A DNA stretch of 64,000 nt from JANMES01 sp038329865. GTDB taxonomy: Bacteria; Planctomycetota; Phycisphaerae; Tepidisphaerales; Tepidisphaeraceae. The DNA is taken from positions 18,148 to 82,147 of the forward strand of contig JBBQNK010000019.1 of assembly GCA_038329865.1 (NCBI GenBank). The letters run 5' to 3'. A program made the position numbers and the translations under genes. The first letter of the stretch is position 1, and each line of letters starts with the position of its first letter. Of this stretch, positions 44,118-52,547 are shown one piece after another. Below the pieces are notes generated by a model. It worked only from the letters and a program-made list of their open reading frames with translations, was not told the DNA's origin and ran no database searches.

Positions 44118-44200
44118 GGTGTTTGCGGAATTGTAGCAGGCGAGCGTTTGAAAACGTAATGCCGTACTTTGCCTTCTCCGCAACATGGGCTTCCTAGCCT

Positions 44201-44381
44201 TCATGTAGCATGGGCTACCAGCCCATGTCAGACGGCGTGACCGCGCTGGCGGCATAAACAATTAGCAAAACCACGCGGCGGGGTGGGATTCGGATTAGTG
44301 TTGACGCCGGGCTTTGCTAACTGGCGACCTCTCTTGAGGGTGTTACTTGGTTTGACACGGGCTGGTAGCCCGTGCTTCGTG
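44201..44381. repeat. MITE-like element, family C, copy 2
   Basis: About 181 bp with palindromic termini: ATGGGCTACCAGCCCATG on the left and ACACGGGCTGGTAGCCCGTG on the right. The length, terminal design and position between genes match the copies at 20527 and 58797. The right end adjoins AAGGAG, the ribosome binding site of the CoA-binding protein gene. Confidence 0.85.
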
Positions 44382-44393
44382 AAGGAGCATTGA

Positions 44394-44810
44394 ATGGGCG
44401 AGCGTGACACAACTACGCCGATGATTCAGAGGATGATTGCCGCCAAGCGGATCGCCGTCGTCGGGCTGAGCGACGATCCGTCTCGGCCGAGCTACGGCGT
44501 GGCGGCGTATCTTGTCAGCGTGGGGAAGGAAATCCTGCCGGTGAACCCGCAGGTGACATCGGTGATGGGGCTGAAATCTTACGCGTCGCTGGCGGCGATC
44601 GGCGGGCCGATCGATCTGGTCGACGTATTTCGCCGGGCGGAGTTTTGCCAGGAAATCGCCCGGCAGGCGGCGGCGGCGGGAGCCAAGGGGCTTTGGCTGC
44701 AGTCGGGCATTGTTTCGCCCGAGGCGCGGACGATTGCCGACTCCGCAGGCATGGATTACGTCGAAAATCGCTGTCTAATGGTCGAACATCGCCATCTTGC
44801 TGAGATTTAA
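44394..44810 (+). CDS. CoA-binding domain protein (YccU type)
   Basis: A 138-residue protein. The N-terminal CoA-binding Rossmann motif is KRIAVVGLSDDPSRPSYGVAA, followed by GKEILPVNPQ and IDLVDVFRRAEFCQEIARQA. The end, DYVENRCLMVEHR, is conserved in the YccU family. Such proteins bind CoA-type ligands and are of unclear role. AAGGAG precedes the ATG by 7 bases. It lies 49 bp upstream of the Rrf2 gene, which has its own promoter in that gap. Confidence 0.9.
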   Translation: MGERDTTTPMIQRMIAAKRIAVVGLSDDPSRPSYGVAAYLVSVGKEILPVNPQVTSVMGLKSYASLAAIGGPIDLVDVFRRAEFCQEIARQAAAAGAKGLWLQSGIVSPEARTIADSAGMDYVENRCLMVEHRHLAEI

Positions 44811-44821
44811 TCGCAAAGAGG

Positions 44822-44850
44822 TTGAAATAGGACCACAATAGTCCTATATT
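44822..44850 (+). promoter_or_regulatory. SUF/Rrf2 promoter with overlapping inverted-repeat operator
   Basis: -35 TTGAAA (44822-44827), a 17-bp spacer, and -10 TATATT (44845-44850). The inverted repeat ATAGGAC (44827-44833), 7 bp, GTCCTAT (44841-44847) spans the spacer and touches both boxes, so a bound repressor would block RNA polymerase. Rrf2 regulators bind such palindromes, so autoregulation is likely. The expected start of transcription, 6-8 bases past the -10, is within about 3 bases of the ATG at 44860. Confidence 0.85.
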
Positions 44851-44859
44851 TAGCCGGTC

Positions 44860-45324
44860 ATGCTAGCACTTTCGAAAAAGACGGATTATGCCCTGATCAG
44901 CCTCGCCCATTTGGCGGAGCAGGCGGGGCGTGTCGCGTCGGCTAGGGAGATCGGTGAAGGCTTCGGCCTGCCGGTCGCCGTCGTCGCCAACATCCTCAAG
45001 TGCCTGCAGAAGAAAAAGATCCTGCAAAGCACCCGCGGCGTGAACGGCGGATACAAAATCGCGACCGATCTCGCCGCCGTCTCGCTGTGGGACTTGATCG
45101 CGATCGTGGACCGCACCAGTGAGAACTGCGAGTGCGCCTACGACCTCGAAACCGCCAGCATGCAGCTCGGCCCAGTGGCGGCGCTGCATCTGAAGCTGAC
45201 GCGGTTTCTGCGGGACGTGAAAATTTCCGACCTGGTGCTTCCGGGACAGCGAATCGATGTTCCGCTGGAGCGCGTGAAAACAGTACGCAAAGCCGTCGCA
45301 ACTGAACTCGCGATGGCGCATTAA
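44860..45324 (+). CDS. Rrf2 family transcriptional regulator of the SUF operon
   Basis: A 154-residue protein. The winged-helix N-terminus (MLALSKKTDYALISLAHLAE, VVANILKCLQKKKILQSTRG, VNGGYKI) is typical of Rrf2/IscR/SufR. Cys48, Cys90 and Cys92 are the only Cys; the ligand loop reads ENCECAYD, without the three spaced Cys of IscR, so cluster binding would have to differ. It heads the SUF genes and has a good promoter with an operator-like repeat. Family knowledge suggests it represses SUF synthesis when iron-sulfur supply is sufficient. The next gene starts 24 bp on. Confidence 0.9.
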   Translation: MLALSKKTDYALISLAHLAEQAGRVASAREIGEGFGLPVAVVANILKCLQKKKILQSTRGVNGGYKIATDLAAVSLWDLIAIVDRTSENCECAYDLETASMQLGPVAALHLKLTRFLRDVKISDLVLPGQRIDVPLERVKTVRKAVATELAMAH

Positions 45325-45348
45325 AATCGAACCTTCAAGGAGTTTGTT

Positions 45349-45684
45349 ATGCCTATTCTTCTTTCCGAAACCGCCGCCCGTGAGATCAAGACGATCATCA
45401 CCCAGCAGAACCTGCCCGAAGCCGAGACGAAGCTCCGCGTCGGCGTCAAAGGCGGCGGCTGCAGCGGATTCTCGTACATGCTCGACCTCACCGAAGAGCC
45501 CAAAGGCGAGATGGACGAAGAGCTCGAATGCAACGGCGTGAAAATCCTCGTCGATATGAAGAGCTACCTCTACCTCAACGGCGTAGAGATCGACTTCAAG
45601 GACGAAGTGATGGGCCGCGGGTTCGTGTTCAAGAACCCGAATGCCACAAGCAGCTGCGGCTGCGGTAGTTCATTCTCCGCTTAA
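45349..45684 (+). CDS. Iron-sulfur cluster assembly A-type carrier (SufA/IscA/HesB)
   Basis: A 111-residue protein of the HesB family. The three conserved Cys are present: one in GVKGGGCSGFSYMLD and two in the C-terminal SSCGCGSSF. A-type carriers hold and pass on [2Fe-2S] and [4Fe-4S] clusters. AAGGAG lies 7 bases before the ATG. It is between Rrf2 and sufB on the same strand, with an inverted-repeat element between it and sufB. The symbol is left open because IscA, ErpA and SufA types are not separable by eye. Confidence 0.93.
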   Translation: MPILLSETAAREIKTIITQQNLPEAETKLRVGVKGGGCSGFSYMLDLTEEPKGEMDEELECNGVKILVDMKSYLYLNGVEIDFKDEVMGRGFVFKNPNATSSCGCGSSFSA

Positions 45685-45695
45685 ACGCGGGAAGA

Positions 45696-45784
45696 AACCG
45701 CAGATGGACGCGGATGAACGCAGATTGAGAAGAAAATTCTCTGCTGCATTTCAATCTGCGTGTATCTGCGTTCATCCGCGGTTC
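45696..45784. repeat. Inverted array of about 10-bp units (CGCAGATGAA type)
   Basis: CGCAGATGGA, CGCGGATGAA, CGCAGATTGA on the left are inverted on the right (TCAATCTGCG, TGTATCTGCG, TTCATCCGCG). It separates the A-type carrier gene from sufB inside the SUF locus and resembles the element at 35487. Confidence 0.88.
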
Positions 45785-45812
45785 CATTGATTAGATTTGT
45801 AAGAGAGTTTCC

Positions 45813-47273
45813 ATGCCAACAGCTGATGCAGAAATCGAAGAACTCGCAGGCAAGGAGTACGAGTGGGGCTTCATCTCCGATATTGAAGCCGACTCGGCTC
45901 CCATGGGCCTGAACGAGGAGATCGTGCGCTTCATCAGCGCCAAGAAAAAAGAGCCGCAGTGGTTGCTCGATTACCGGCTGAAATCGTACCGCCATTGGCT
46001 GACGATGACCGAGCCGCACGCCTGGCCGATGATCAAGTACCCGCCGATCGACTATCAGCAGACGATTTACTACTCGGCCCCCAAGCCGAAGCTGAAATCG
46101 ATGGACGAAGTCGATCCAGAGCTGCTGGCGATCTACGAAAAGCTCGGCGTGCCGATGGGCGAGCGCGCGGCCCTGCTGGGTGTTGAACAGCCGAACGTGG
46201 CGGTGGATGCGGTGTTCGATTCGGTCTCTGTCGCGACGTCCTTCAAGAGCGTGCTGGCGGAGAAGGGGATCATTTTCTGCTCCTTCAGCGAGGCCGTGCA
46301 CAATCACCCGGAGCTGGTGAAAAAGTACATGGGCTCGGTCGTTCCGTACAGCGATAATTTCTACGCCACACTGAACTCGGCCGTGTTTACAGACGGCAGC
46401 TTTGCTTACATCCCCAAGGGCGTGAAGTGCCCGATGGAATTGAGCACGTACTTCCGCATCAACGCGAAAAACACCGGCCAGTTCGAGCGCACGCTCATCA
46501 TCGCCGACGAAGGCGCCAGCGTGAGCTATCTCGAAGGCTGCACCGCCCCGCAGCGCGATGAAAATCAACTGCACGCCGCGGTGGTGGAACTCGTCGCGCT
46601 CGATAACGCGACGATCAAATACAGCACGGTGCAGAACTGGTTCCCGGGTGATCCGAAGACCGGCAAGGGCGGGATTTACAACTTCGTCACCAAGCGCGGA
46701 GCATGCCGCGGCGTGAGCAGCAAGATCAGTTGGACGCAGGTAGAAACCGGCAGCGCGATCACGTGGAAATATCCCAGCTGCATCCTGCAAGGCGATAACA
46801 GCGTCGGCGAGTTTTACTCGGTCGCGCTGACGAACAACTTCCAGCAGGCCGACACCGGCACGAAGATGATCCACATCGGCAAGAACACGCGAAGCACGAT
46901 CGTGAGCAAGGGCATCAGCGCCGGCCAAGGCCAAAACACTTACCGCGGCCTGGTGAAGATCATGAAAAACGCCGAGAACGCCCGCAACTACACGCAGTGC
47001 GACAGCCTGCTGCTCGGCGACAAATGCGGCGCGCATACGTCGCCGTACATCGAAGTAAAGAACACGACCAGCCGCGTGGAACACGAAGCCAGCACCAGCA
47101 AGATCGGCGAAGATCAATTGTTCTACTGCCGATCGCGCGGGCTGAGCTTGGAAGACGCGGTGAGCATCATCGTGAATGGCTTCTGCAAGGAAGTGTTTAA
47201 GGAATTGCCGATGGAGTTCGCCGTTGAGGCGAAAAAGCTGCTCGGCGTGAGTTTGGAAGGATCGGTCGGATAA
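45813..47273 (+). CDS. sufB: Fe-S cluster assembly protein SufB
   Basis: A 486-residue protein, the standard length of SufB. Typical sequence includes YYSAPKPKLKSMDEVDPELL, MGSVVPYSDNFYATLNSAVF, SYLEGCTAPQRDENQLHAAV with a conserved Cys, and ENARNYTQCDSLLLGDKCGA near the C-terminus. SufB is the scaffold on which clusters form in the SufBC2D complex. It is followed by sufC 3 bp after the stop and is cotranscribed with it. The N-terminal 20 residues (MPTADAEIEELAGKEYEWGF) fit the family. Confident call. Confidence 0.97.
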   Translation: MPTADAEIEELAGKEYEWGFISDIEADSAPMGLNEEIVRFISAKKKEPQWLLDYRLKSYRHWLTMTEPHAWPMIKYPPIDYQQTIYYSAPKPKLKSMDEVDPELLAIYEKLGVPMGERAALLGVEQPNVAVDAVFDSVSVATSFKSVLAEKGIIFCSFSEAVHNHPELVKKYMGSVVPYSDNFYATLNSAVFTDGSFAYIPKGVKCPMELSTYFRINAKNTGQFERTLIIADEGASVSYLEGCTAPQRDENQLHAAVVELVALDNATIKYSTVQNWFPGDPKTGKGGIYNFVTKRGACRGVSSKISWTQVETGSAITWKYPSCILQGDNSVGEFYSVALTNNFQQADTGTKMIHIGKNTRSTIVSKGISAGQGQNTYRGLVKIMKNAENARNYTQCDSLLLGDKCGAHTSPYIEVKNTTSRVEHEASTSKIGEDQLFYCRSRGLSLEDAVSIIVNGFCKEVFKELPMEFAVEAKKLLGVSLEGSVG

Positions 47274-47276
47274 AAA

Positions 47277-48044
47277 ATGGCATTACTCGAAGTTAAAAAT
47301 CTCCACGCCGGCATTCGGGACCGGGAAATTCTCAAGGGCGTGGATCTCACGATCAACGCCGGCGAAGTGCACGCCATCATGGGCAAGAACGGCAGCGGCA
47401 AGAGCACGCTGGCGAATGTCATCATGGGCCGGGAGACGTACACCGTGACGGCTGGTTCGATCACGTTCAAAGGGATGGACGTGCTGGATATGGACCCCGA
47501 AGAGCGCGCCCGCGAAGGCGTGTTCCTGGCGTTCCAGTACCCGGTCGAAATTCCCGGCGTGAGCACGGATTATTTCCTCAAGGCCGCCGTCAATGCGACG
47601 CGGAAGCACAAGGGATTGCCCGATCTCGACTCGGCGCAGTTCATCAAGCTGATCAAAGACAAGATGGCCCTTCTTAAGATGGACCCGAGCTTCATGCGTC
47701 GCGCCATCAACGAAGGTTTCTCCGGCGGCGAGAAGAAGCGGAACGAGATTTTCCAGATGGCCGTGTGTGATCCGACCCTCTGCCTGATGGACGAGACCGA
47801 CAGCGGCCTTGATATCGACGCGCTCAAGACCGTCGCCAGCGGCGCCAACGCCTTGCGCGGGCCTGATCGTGCGATCCTGCTCGTCACGCACTACCAGCGG
47901 CTGCTCGATTACATCGTGCCCGATTTCGTGCATGTGATGATGGACGGGCGGATTGTGAAGACGGGCGACAAGCTTCTCGCGCTCGAACTCGAAGAGCGCG
48001 GTTACGATTGGGTCGGAAAAGAAGTCGCCAGCGCCGCGGTGTAA
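47277..48044 (+). CDS. sufC: Fe-S cluster assembly ATPase SufC
   Basis: A 255-residue ABC-type ATPase without membrane partner. Walker A is GKNGSGKST, the signature is FSGGEKKRNEIFQM, Walker B is LCLMDETDSGLDIDA, and the switch His is in LLVTHYQR. It binds SufB and SufD and drives the conformational change needed for cluster assembly. It starts 3 bp after sufB. A short perfect palindrome lies just past its stop, and sufD begins 85 bp downstream. Confidence 0.97.
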   Translation: MALLEVKNLHAGIRDREILKGVDLTINAGEVHAIMGKNGSGKSTLANVIMGRETYTVTAGSITFKGMDVLDMDPEERAREGVFLAFQYPVEIPGVSTDYFLKAAVNATRKHKGLPDLDSAQFIKLIKDKMALLKMDPSFMRRAINEGFSGGEKKRNEIFQMAVCDPTLCLMDETDSGLDIDALKTVASGANALRGPDRAILLVTHYQRLLDYIVPDFVHVMMDGRIVKTGDKLLALELEERGYDWVGKEVASAAV

Positions 48045-48057
48045 CGCTTGCGCGGTC

Positions 48058-48075
48058 AACCCGCTTCAGCGGGTT
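48058..48075. repeat. Short perfect palindrome, family E, half copy
   Basis: AACCCGCTTCAGCGGGTT is an 18-bp palindrome 13 bp past the sufC stop. The same core occurs twice in the element at 26544-26596. It has no T tract and probably does not stop transcription into sufD, though it might protect the sufBC message. Confidence 0.75.
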
Positions 48076-48129
48076 GTCTTTCTGAAAAGGAAGTCCGAGG
48101 AATCGTGAAGCGAGGCGTACGGAGTTTTA

Positions 48130-49497
48130 ATGACTGAACTAATGGAAGACACCTCCCGGCACATCAGCAACTTCTCCCGCTTCAACCAGCAGGCGAGCGG
48201 AAGTGCATGGATTGAAGGCTTGCGCCAAGCCGGCATCGATCGCTTCGAGCAGGTCGGGTTCCCCGCGCGCACAGACGAAGCCTGGCGGCAGACGAACATC
48301 GAGCCGATCGCCAAAACCGCCTTCCAACTCCCCGGCGATGCAAACGCCGCCGACGTGCAGAAGCTTTTCGAGCAGTACACCTTCGGCAGCGATGCCGTGT
48401 GCGAACTGGTCTTCGTCAACGGCCGATTTTCCGCGGAATTGTCGCGGAATGACGCGCTGCCGAACGGCGTGCGGCTGGCGAACCTGGCGGATGAAATTGG
48501 CAACGAATCCGCCGATGTTCGAAAGCACCTTGGCCATTTGGCGAAGATCGACGCGAATCCGTTCGTCGCGCTCAATGCAGGTTTCATCAGCGACGGCGCA
48601 TTCCTCCTGATCGCACGCAACCAGACGATCGATCGGCCGATCCATTTTCTGTACCTTTCGGTCGCCGGTGACGGGAAGACCGTCAGTCATCCGCGCACCC
48701 TCATCATCGCCGAGGACAATTGCGAAGCGACGATCGTCGAAAGCTACGTCGGCAGTGAGGGCGTTTATCTCACCAATGCGGTGACGGAAATTCATCTCGG
48801 TAACGACTGCCGAATCGACCGCTGCAAGCTGCAGCAGGAAAGTCTTGAGGCCTATCATGTGGCCACGATGCAGGTGGAGATGGGTCGTTCGAGCGTCTTC
48901 GTCAACCACTCGGCCGGCATCGGCAGCAAGCTGACTCGCAATGATCTGAACGTCGTCATGAACGGCGAATTCGCCGATGCCACGCTCAATGGGTTGGTGC
49001 TCGCCAACGGTTCACAGTTGATCGACAATCACACGCTGCTCGATCACGCCGCGCCCAACTGCGCCAGCCACGAGCTGTACAAGCACGTGCTGAACGGTAA
49101 ATCGACCGGCGTGTTCAAAGGCAAAATCCTCGTCCGCCAGATCGCTCAGAAGACCGACAGCAAGCAGACGAGCAAATGCCTGCTCCTGACCGACGACGCG
49201 ACGATGCTCAGCCAACCCGCGCTGGAAATTTACGCCGACGACGTGAAATGCACCCACGGCAGCACGACCGGTCCGGTCGATGACGACATGGTCTTCTACC
49301 TCCGCAGCCGCGGCGTAGGGCTGGAGGCCTCGCGCCACCTGCTGACGTACGCTTTCGCCGCCGACGTGACGCGTCGCATCAAAGTTGAGCCGGTTCGCCG
49401 TCGCCTGGAAAATTTCATGGCTGCCCAGCACGGGCTGCCGTTGGATTTGCGGATTACGGACCTTGGCGAGCACGACGAGCTGGCGCGACAGAACTAA
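48130..49497 (+). CDS. sufD: Fe-S cluster assembly protein SufD
   Basis: A 455-residue protein. The N-terminal half is helical (HISNFSRFNQQASGSAWIEG and FPARTDEAWRQTNIEPIAKT), and the C-terminal beta-helix shows SufB/SufD sequence: CLLLTDDATMLSQPALEIYA, then DDVKCTHGSTTGPVDDDMVF with the conserved Cys-Thr-His-Gly, and LRSRGVGLEASRHLLTYAFA. It pairs with SufB on the SufC dimer. It is downstream of sufC on the same strand, and it is followed 6 bp later by the convergent end of a glycosyltransferase gene. Confidence 0.95.
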   Translation: MTELMEDTSRHISNFSRFNQQASGSAWIEGLRQAGIDRFEQVGFPARTDEAWRQTNIEPIAKTAFQLPGDANAADVQKLFEQYTFGSDAVCELVFVNGRFSAELSRNDALPNGVRLANLADEIGNESADVRKHLGHLAKIDANPFVALNAGFISDGAFLLIARNQTIDRPIHFLYLSVAGDGKTVSHPRTLIIAEDNCEATIVESYVGSEGVYLTNAVTEIHLGNDCRIDRCKLQQESLEAYHVATMQVEMGRSSVFVNHSAGIGSKLTRNDLNVVMNGEFADATLNGLVLANGSQLIDNHTLLDHAAPNCASHELYKHVLNGKSTGVFKGKILVRQIAQKTDSKQTSKCLLLTDDATMLSQPALEIYADDVKCTHGSTTGPVDDDMVFYLRSRGVGLEASRHLLTYAFAADVTRRIKVEPVRRRLENFMAAQHGLPLDLRITDLGEHDELARQN

Positions 49498-49503
49498 CGC
49501 CGT

Positions 49504-50625
49504 TCAGGTGTTGGCCGCGCCGATCGATTTGAACATTTCCATCCACTGCCGCCCGCGAATGGGCCAGCTGTAGTTTTTGTGAACGAACTCGATTTGCCTC
49601 TTGCGAGCGGCTTCATCGCCGGCCTGGTCGCTCGATTGCTTTTCAAGCCGATCCAGCACTGCTTTCACAAATGCCGGGATGTATTGAGCGCGATCACGAA
49701 TCGGCACAAGCGTGGCGAAACCAGCACAAGTTTCTGGCAGCGCGCCCAGTTCGCTGGTGACGATCGCGCATCCCGCCGCCATCGCTTCCATCACGGAAAT
49801 GCAGGACGTTTCTTCGTACACATTGGCGTAGGCGAGCATCGAGACCGATCGCATTCGCTTGGCCAACTCCGCCTGCGGGAGGTTGCCGATGTATTCGATG
49901 CCTGGCGTCGTCCGGCACATCGCGTAAAGTCGGCCGAAGGCGGATTGCTCGTCGGTGGCGGACATGAGATAGACCGACATGCCGGAAAAAATCTGCAGCC
50001 GCACATCGGGCCGGGCTTTATGAATGTGCGGGAACGCTTCGACGAGCCATTCCAGCCCGCGGTGGGGCGTACTCGTATACGCCAGCGTCGGCGGGTGCTG
50101 CTTTTGCGGCAGGACGGGCTCGTCATCGCGAAAGAGTTTCATAAACGCCGGCGAAAAACCGTTGCCCAACACGAACAGTTTTGATTTCGGCAATCCAAAA
50201 TATTGTTCGAACTGCGCCCGCTGCCATTCGCTCACGCAGACGACCGCATCGTACGCCTGCTGCTCAGCCGGGTTGCGGAGCGCCTGCAGAACAGGTTGAT
50301 TGGCGGTGTCGCCGGTCTGGAAGACGATCTTGCAATGCGCCGGCACGCGCTGCCGAAACGCCGCGCCCAAGCCGGGCGTTTGCAGAATAATCAGCACGTC
50401 CGGCTTGAGCGAAGGCATGGAATCCACCGCCAGCCAGCGCAGGCTAAGCACGCCGTTGACGATCGCGAAGACCGACGACTGCGTCACGTAAAACACTTCA
50501 TGCCCGAGCTTGGCCAGCTCAAACGCCAGGTACGAGCCGGCCGACTGCGTGCCGCCCAGGGGCCGCTCTAAAACCGTGCCGACGTGGTAATCGGCGTTGA
50601 GAGGATCAATGAAGCCGATGCGCAA
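49504..50625 (-). CDS. Glycosyltransferase (GT-B, group 1/GT4 type)
   Basis: A 373-residue protein with GT-B character: GGTQSAGSYLAFELAKLGHE at the N-terminal nucleotide fold, PTLAYTSTPHRGLEWLVEAF in the middle, and the C-terminal sugar-nucleotide region SVSMLAYANVYEETSCISVM followed by EAMAAGCAIVTSELGALPET. The E-x7-E motif (EETSCISVMEAMA) is the typical retaining GT4 mark. The acceptor and sugar are not known. It runs opposite to the SUF genes and lies between sufD and sufS together with the gene upstream of it. Its stop is 6 bp from that of sufD. Confidence 0.9.
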   Translation of the reverse strand: MRIGFIDPLNADYHVGTVLERPLGGTQSAGSYLAFELAKLGHEVFYVTQSSVFAIVNGVLSLRWLAVDSMPSLKPDVLIILQTPGLGAAFRQRVPAHCKIVFQTGDTANQPVLQALRNPAEQQAYDAVVCVSEWQRAQFEQYFGLPKSKLFVLGNGFSPAFMKLFRDDEPVLPQKQHPPTLAYTSTPHRGLEWLVEAFPHIHKARPDVRLQIFSGMSVYLMSATDEQSAFGRLYAMCRTTPGIEYIGNLPQAELAKRMRSVSMLAYANVYEETSCISVMEAMAAGCAIVTSELGALPETCAGFATLVPIRDRAQYIPAFVKAVLDRLEKQSSDQAGDEAARKRQIEFVHKNYSWPIRGRQWMEMFKSIGAANT

Positions 50626-50656
50626 GGAGTTCCTTCTATTAAGGGCCCGCGAGGAG

Positions 50657-52435
50657 TTACCGCTGGATCGTGATGGCGGTGCGTTCGCCCTTCTTTTGCA
50701 GCTTCGCGTGATTTTCGATCAGGTAATCCACTGCGTGCAAGAAGTACGGCGCGTCGGCGGTGCTGTAGATGGTGCTGTCCAGGTCCACCTTTTCCAGACG
50801 CTGCCGCACGTCGGCGCGGTAGGCATCATCGTTGATCATCCGCAGCACGAGCTTGATGTACTCCTCTTCGCTCGTGGCGATGCATTCCTGCATGCCGACC
50901 AGCCGCAGCATCTGCGGGCCGATGCGGTTGTACCACTTTTCGCCTTCCCACGAGATCGTGGGCGTGCGGAGGAATAGGCTGTCGGAGATGGTGTTGCACC
51001 CGCCGAAGTGGATCGAGTCGATCGATAGATCGCCTTGCTCGAGCTGTTCCATATAGAGCTGGTACCGCAGGCCGTTGACGACTTCCAGGTTGTCGCCCAT
51101 TTCCTTTTTGATTTCAGTCACGAACGGCAGGAAGTCATTCTGTCGGCTGAGCGAGTGTTCAATGAACAGGCGGAAGACGATTTTCTTCTCGGTGCCGACG
51201 ACGATTTTCTTCATCGTCTGCAACATGTTGTGATTCACCTTCTGCGCGTACCACGGGCAATTGATGCGGATGCGATCAGCAGGCATGCGCTTGTTCGTCA
51301 GTTCGTACGTCGGCTTGTTGTGGATCACGCCCATGCCCGGCACGAGCACGAGGCGCTCGCTGTAGTTTCGCTCAGGGTTCTCGGCTAGCTCAACGTCCTT
51401 GCCGCTGATGAAGTAATCCATCTGCGATCCGAACGTGCTGACCGAATGCCCTGGCCAGCAGATCTGGATCGGCGCCAGCCGCCGATTGGCCAGCAGAATG
51501 CTCTCCGTGTACATGCCTACGTCGGGGAAAATGACCATTTCATAGTCGTTATCCTGCAAGCTGGCGGGGCCGGGCACGCCGTTGCGCTGCAGGTCGTAAC
51601 TTTGAACGTCATCGAACAGAGTCTCATCACAGTCGGCGCCGGGGATAAGCTTGTAGAACGTCAGGTGATACGTCGGCCGCAGGGTTTTCAGGTAGTGATA
51701 GTAGTTTCGATAGACCGAATGCCCCGCGCGCCAATACCCACTGAACACCGCAATCTTATTCTTCTTCGGCCGATTCCTCGCCGGCGGTAAGCCCTTCAAG
51801 GTGTTGGTCAGTGCGGCGTTCAAATGCGTTTTGATCGGCCGATCGCACTTGCCATCGACATACGTCGAGCCGAAATAGACTTCCTGAATGTTCGCCACCA
51901 GCACCAGGCCGGGGTGGCTGAATTCAAAATGCTCGCGCAGATTGTTCACGACCGTTTCTGAAATCAGTCCGCTGTAGAATAGCGAGCCGTATTCCAGGTA
52001 CCAGATCGACGACAGGTGCGGCGACATGTCGAAGATGGCCTTGCGATCCGGCTTGATCGTGTTGCGGGCCGACCAGAGGATCAGCAGAGGAACGAAATTC
52101 ACCTGCTGCTTGGAAAGAATGGCGATGTACGCGTCAGTTGTCTTAAACGACGACATCGCGGTCACATTCGAAATCACTCGGTTGTATTGCAGGAACCGTT
52201 CCACCCGATGGTCGGGGATGACAAAGCCTGGCTGCGAGAGCACGTAAAAGAATGTCTTGAGAAACACGTTGATGAAATGGAGCCCCGAATCATCCAGCGT
52301 GTAAATCGTGTTGGCGTGAAGAAACAGGAGAACCTTGTCGAAATGCTCGCAAACGTCGTCAAATTTTCCGGCACGGAATAAATCGAACGTGACTTCTGCA
52401 TTGAACGTCGGCGCTGCGGGGTTGGGCTGCGTCAT
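50657..52435 (-). CDS. SPINDLY/OGT-like glycosyltransferase (GT41-type C-terminal domain)
   Basis: A 592-residue protein. Residues from about 230 resemble the GT41 catalytic region: FSGYWRAGHSVYRNYYHYLK, VIFPDVGMYTESILLANRRL, APIQICWPGHSVSTFGSQMD and YFISGKDVELAENPERNYSE, then IDSIHFGGCNTISDSLFLRT and PTISWEGEKWYNRIGPQMLR. The N-terminal third has no obvious TPR repeat but is helical. GT41 enzymes add GlcNAc or fucose to Ser/Thr of proteins. The Met at 52435 was chosen over an upstream reading through the sufS promoter. It is 31 bp upstream of the GT4 gene and probably cotranscribed with it. Confidence 0.82.
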   Translation of the reverse strand: MTQPNPAAPTFNAEVTFDLFRAGKFDDVCEHFDKVLLFLHANTIYTLDDSGLHFINVFLKTFFYVLSQPGFVIPDHRVERFLQYNRVISNVTAMSSFKTTDAYIAILSKQQVNFVPLLILWSARNTIKPDRKAIFDMSPHLSSIWYLEYGSLFYSGLISETVVNNLREHFEFSHPGLVLVANIQEVYFGSTYVDGKCDRPIKTHLNAALTNTLKGLPPARNRPKKNKIAVFSGYWRAGHSVYRNYYHYLKTLRPTYHLTFYKLIPGADCDETLFDDVQSYDLQRNGVPGPASLQDNDYEMVIFPDVGMYTESILLANRRLAPIQICWPGHSVSTFGSQMDYFISGKDVELAENPERNYSERLVLVPGMGVIHNKPTYELTNKRMPADRIRINCPWYAQKVNHNMLQTMKKIVVGTEKKIVFRLFIEHSLSRQNDFLPFVTEIKKEMGDNLEVVNGLRYQLYMEQLEQGDLSIDSIHFGGCNTISDSLFLRTPTISWEGEKWYNRIGPQMLRLVGMQECIATSEEEYIKLVLRMINDDAYRADVRQRLEKVDLDSTIYSTADAPYFLHAVDYLIENHAKLQKKGERTAITIQR

Positions 52436-52547
52436 GAATGTCGTTTCTCCAAGGGGAAAGGCCGACTTCAATATATAACCTATCCGCGCCATTCGCCAAA
52501 TGCGGGGGTTTTTCGTAAGTGTGTTATGGGATGGCCACTTACCTGAA

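Noticed and set aside
45681..47117. Long minus-strand reading opposite sufB (478 codons)
   Set aside because: It is a shadow of SufB, whose sequence is clearly conserved. Its start region also lies in a repeat element.
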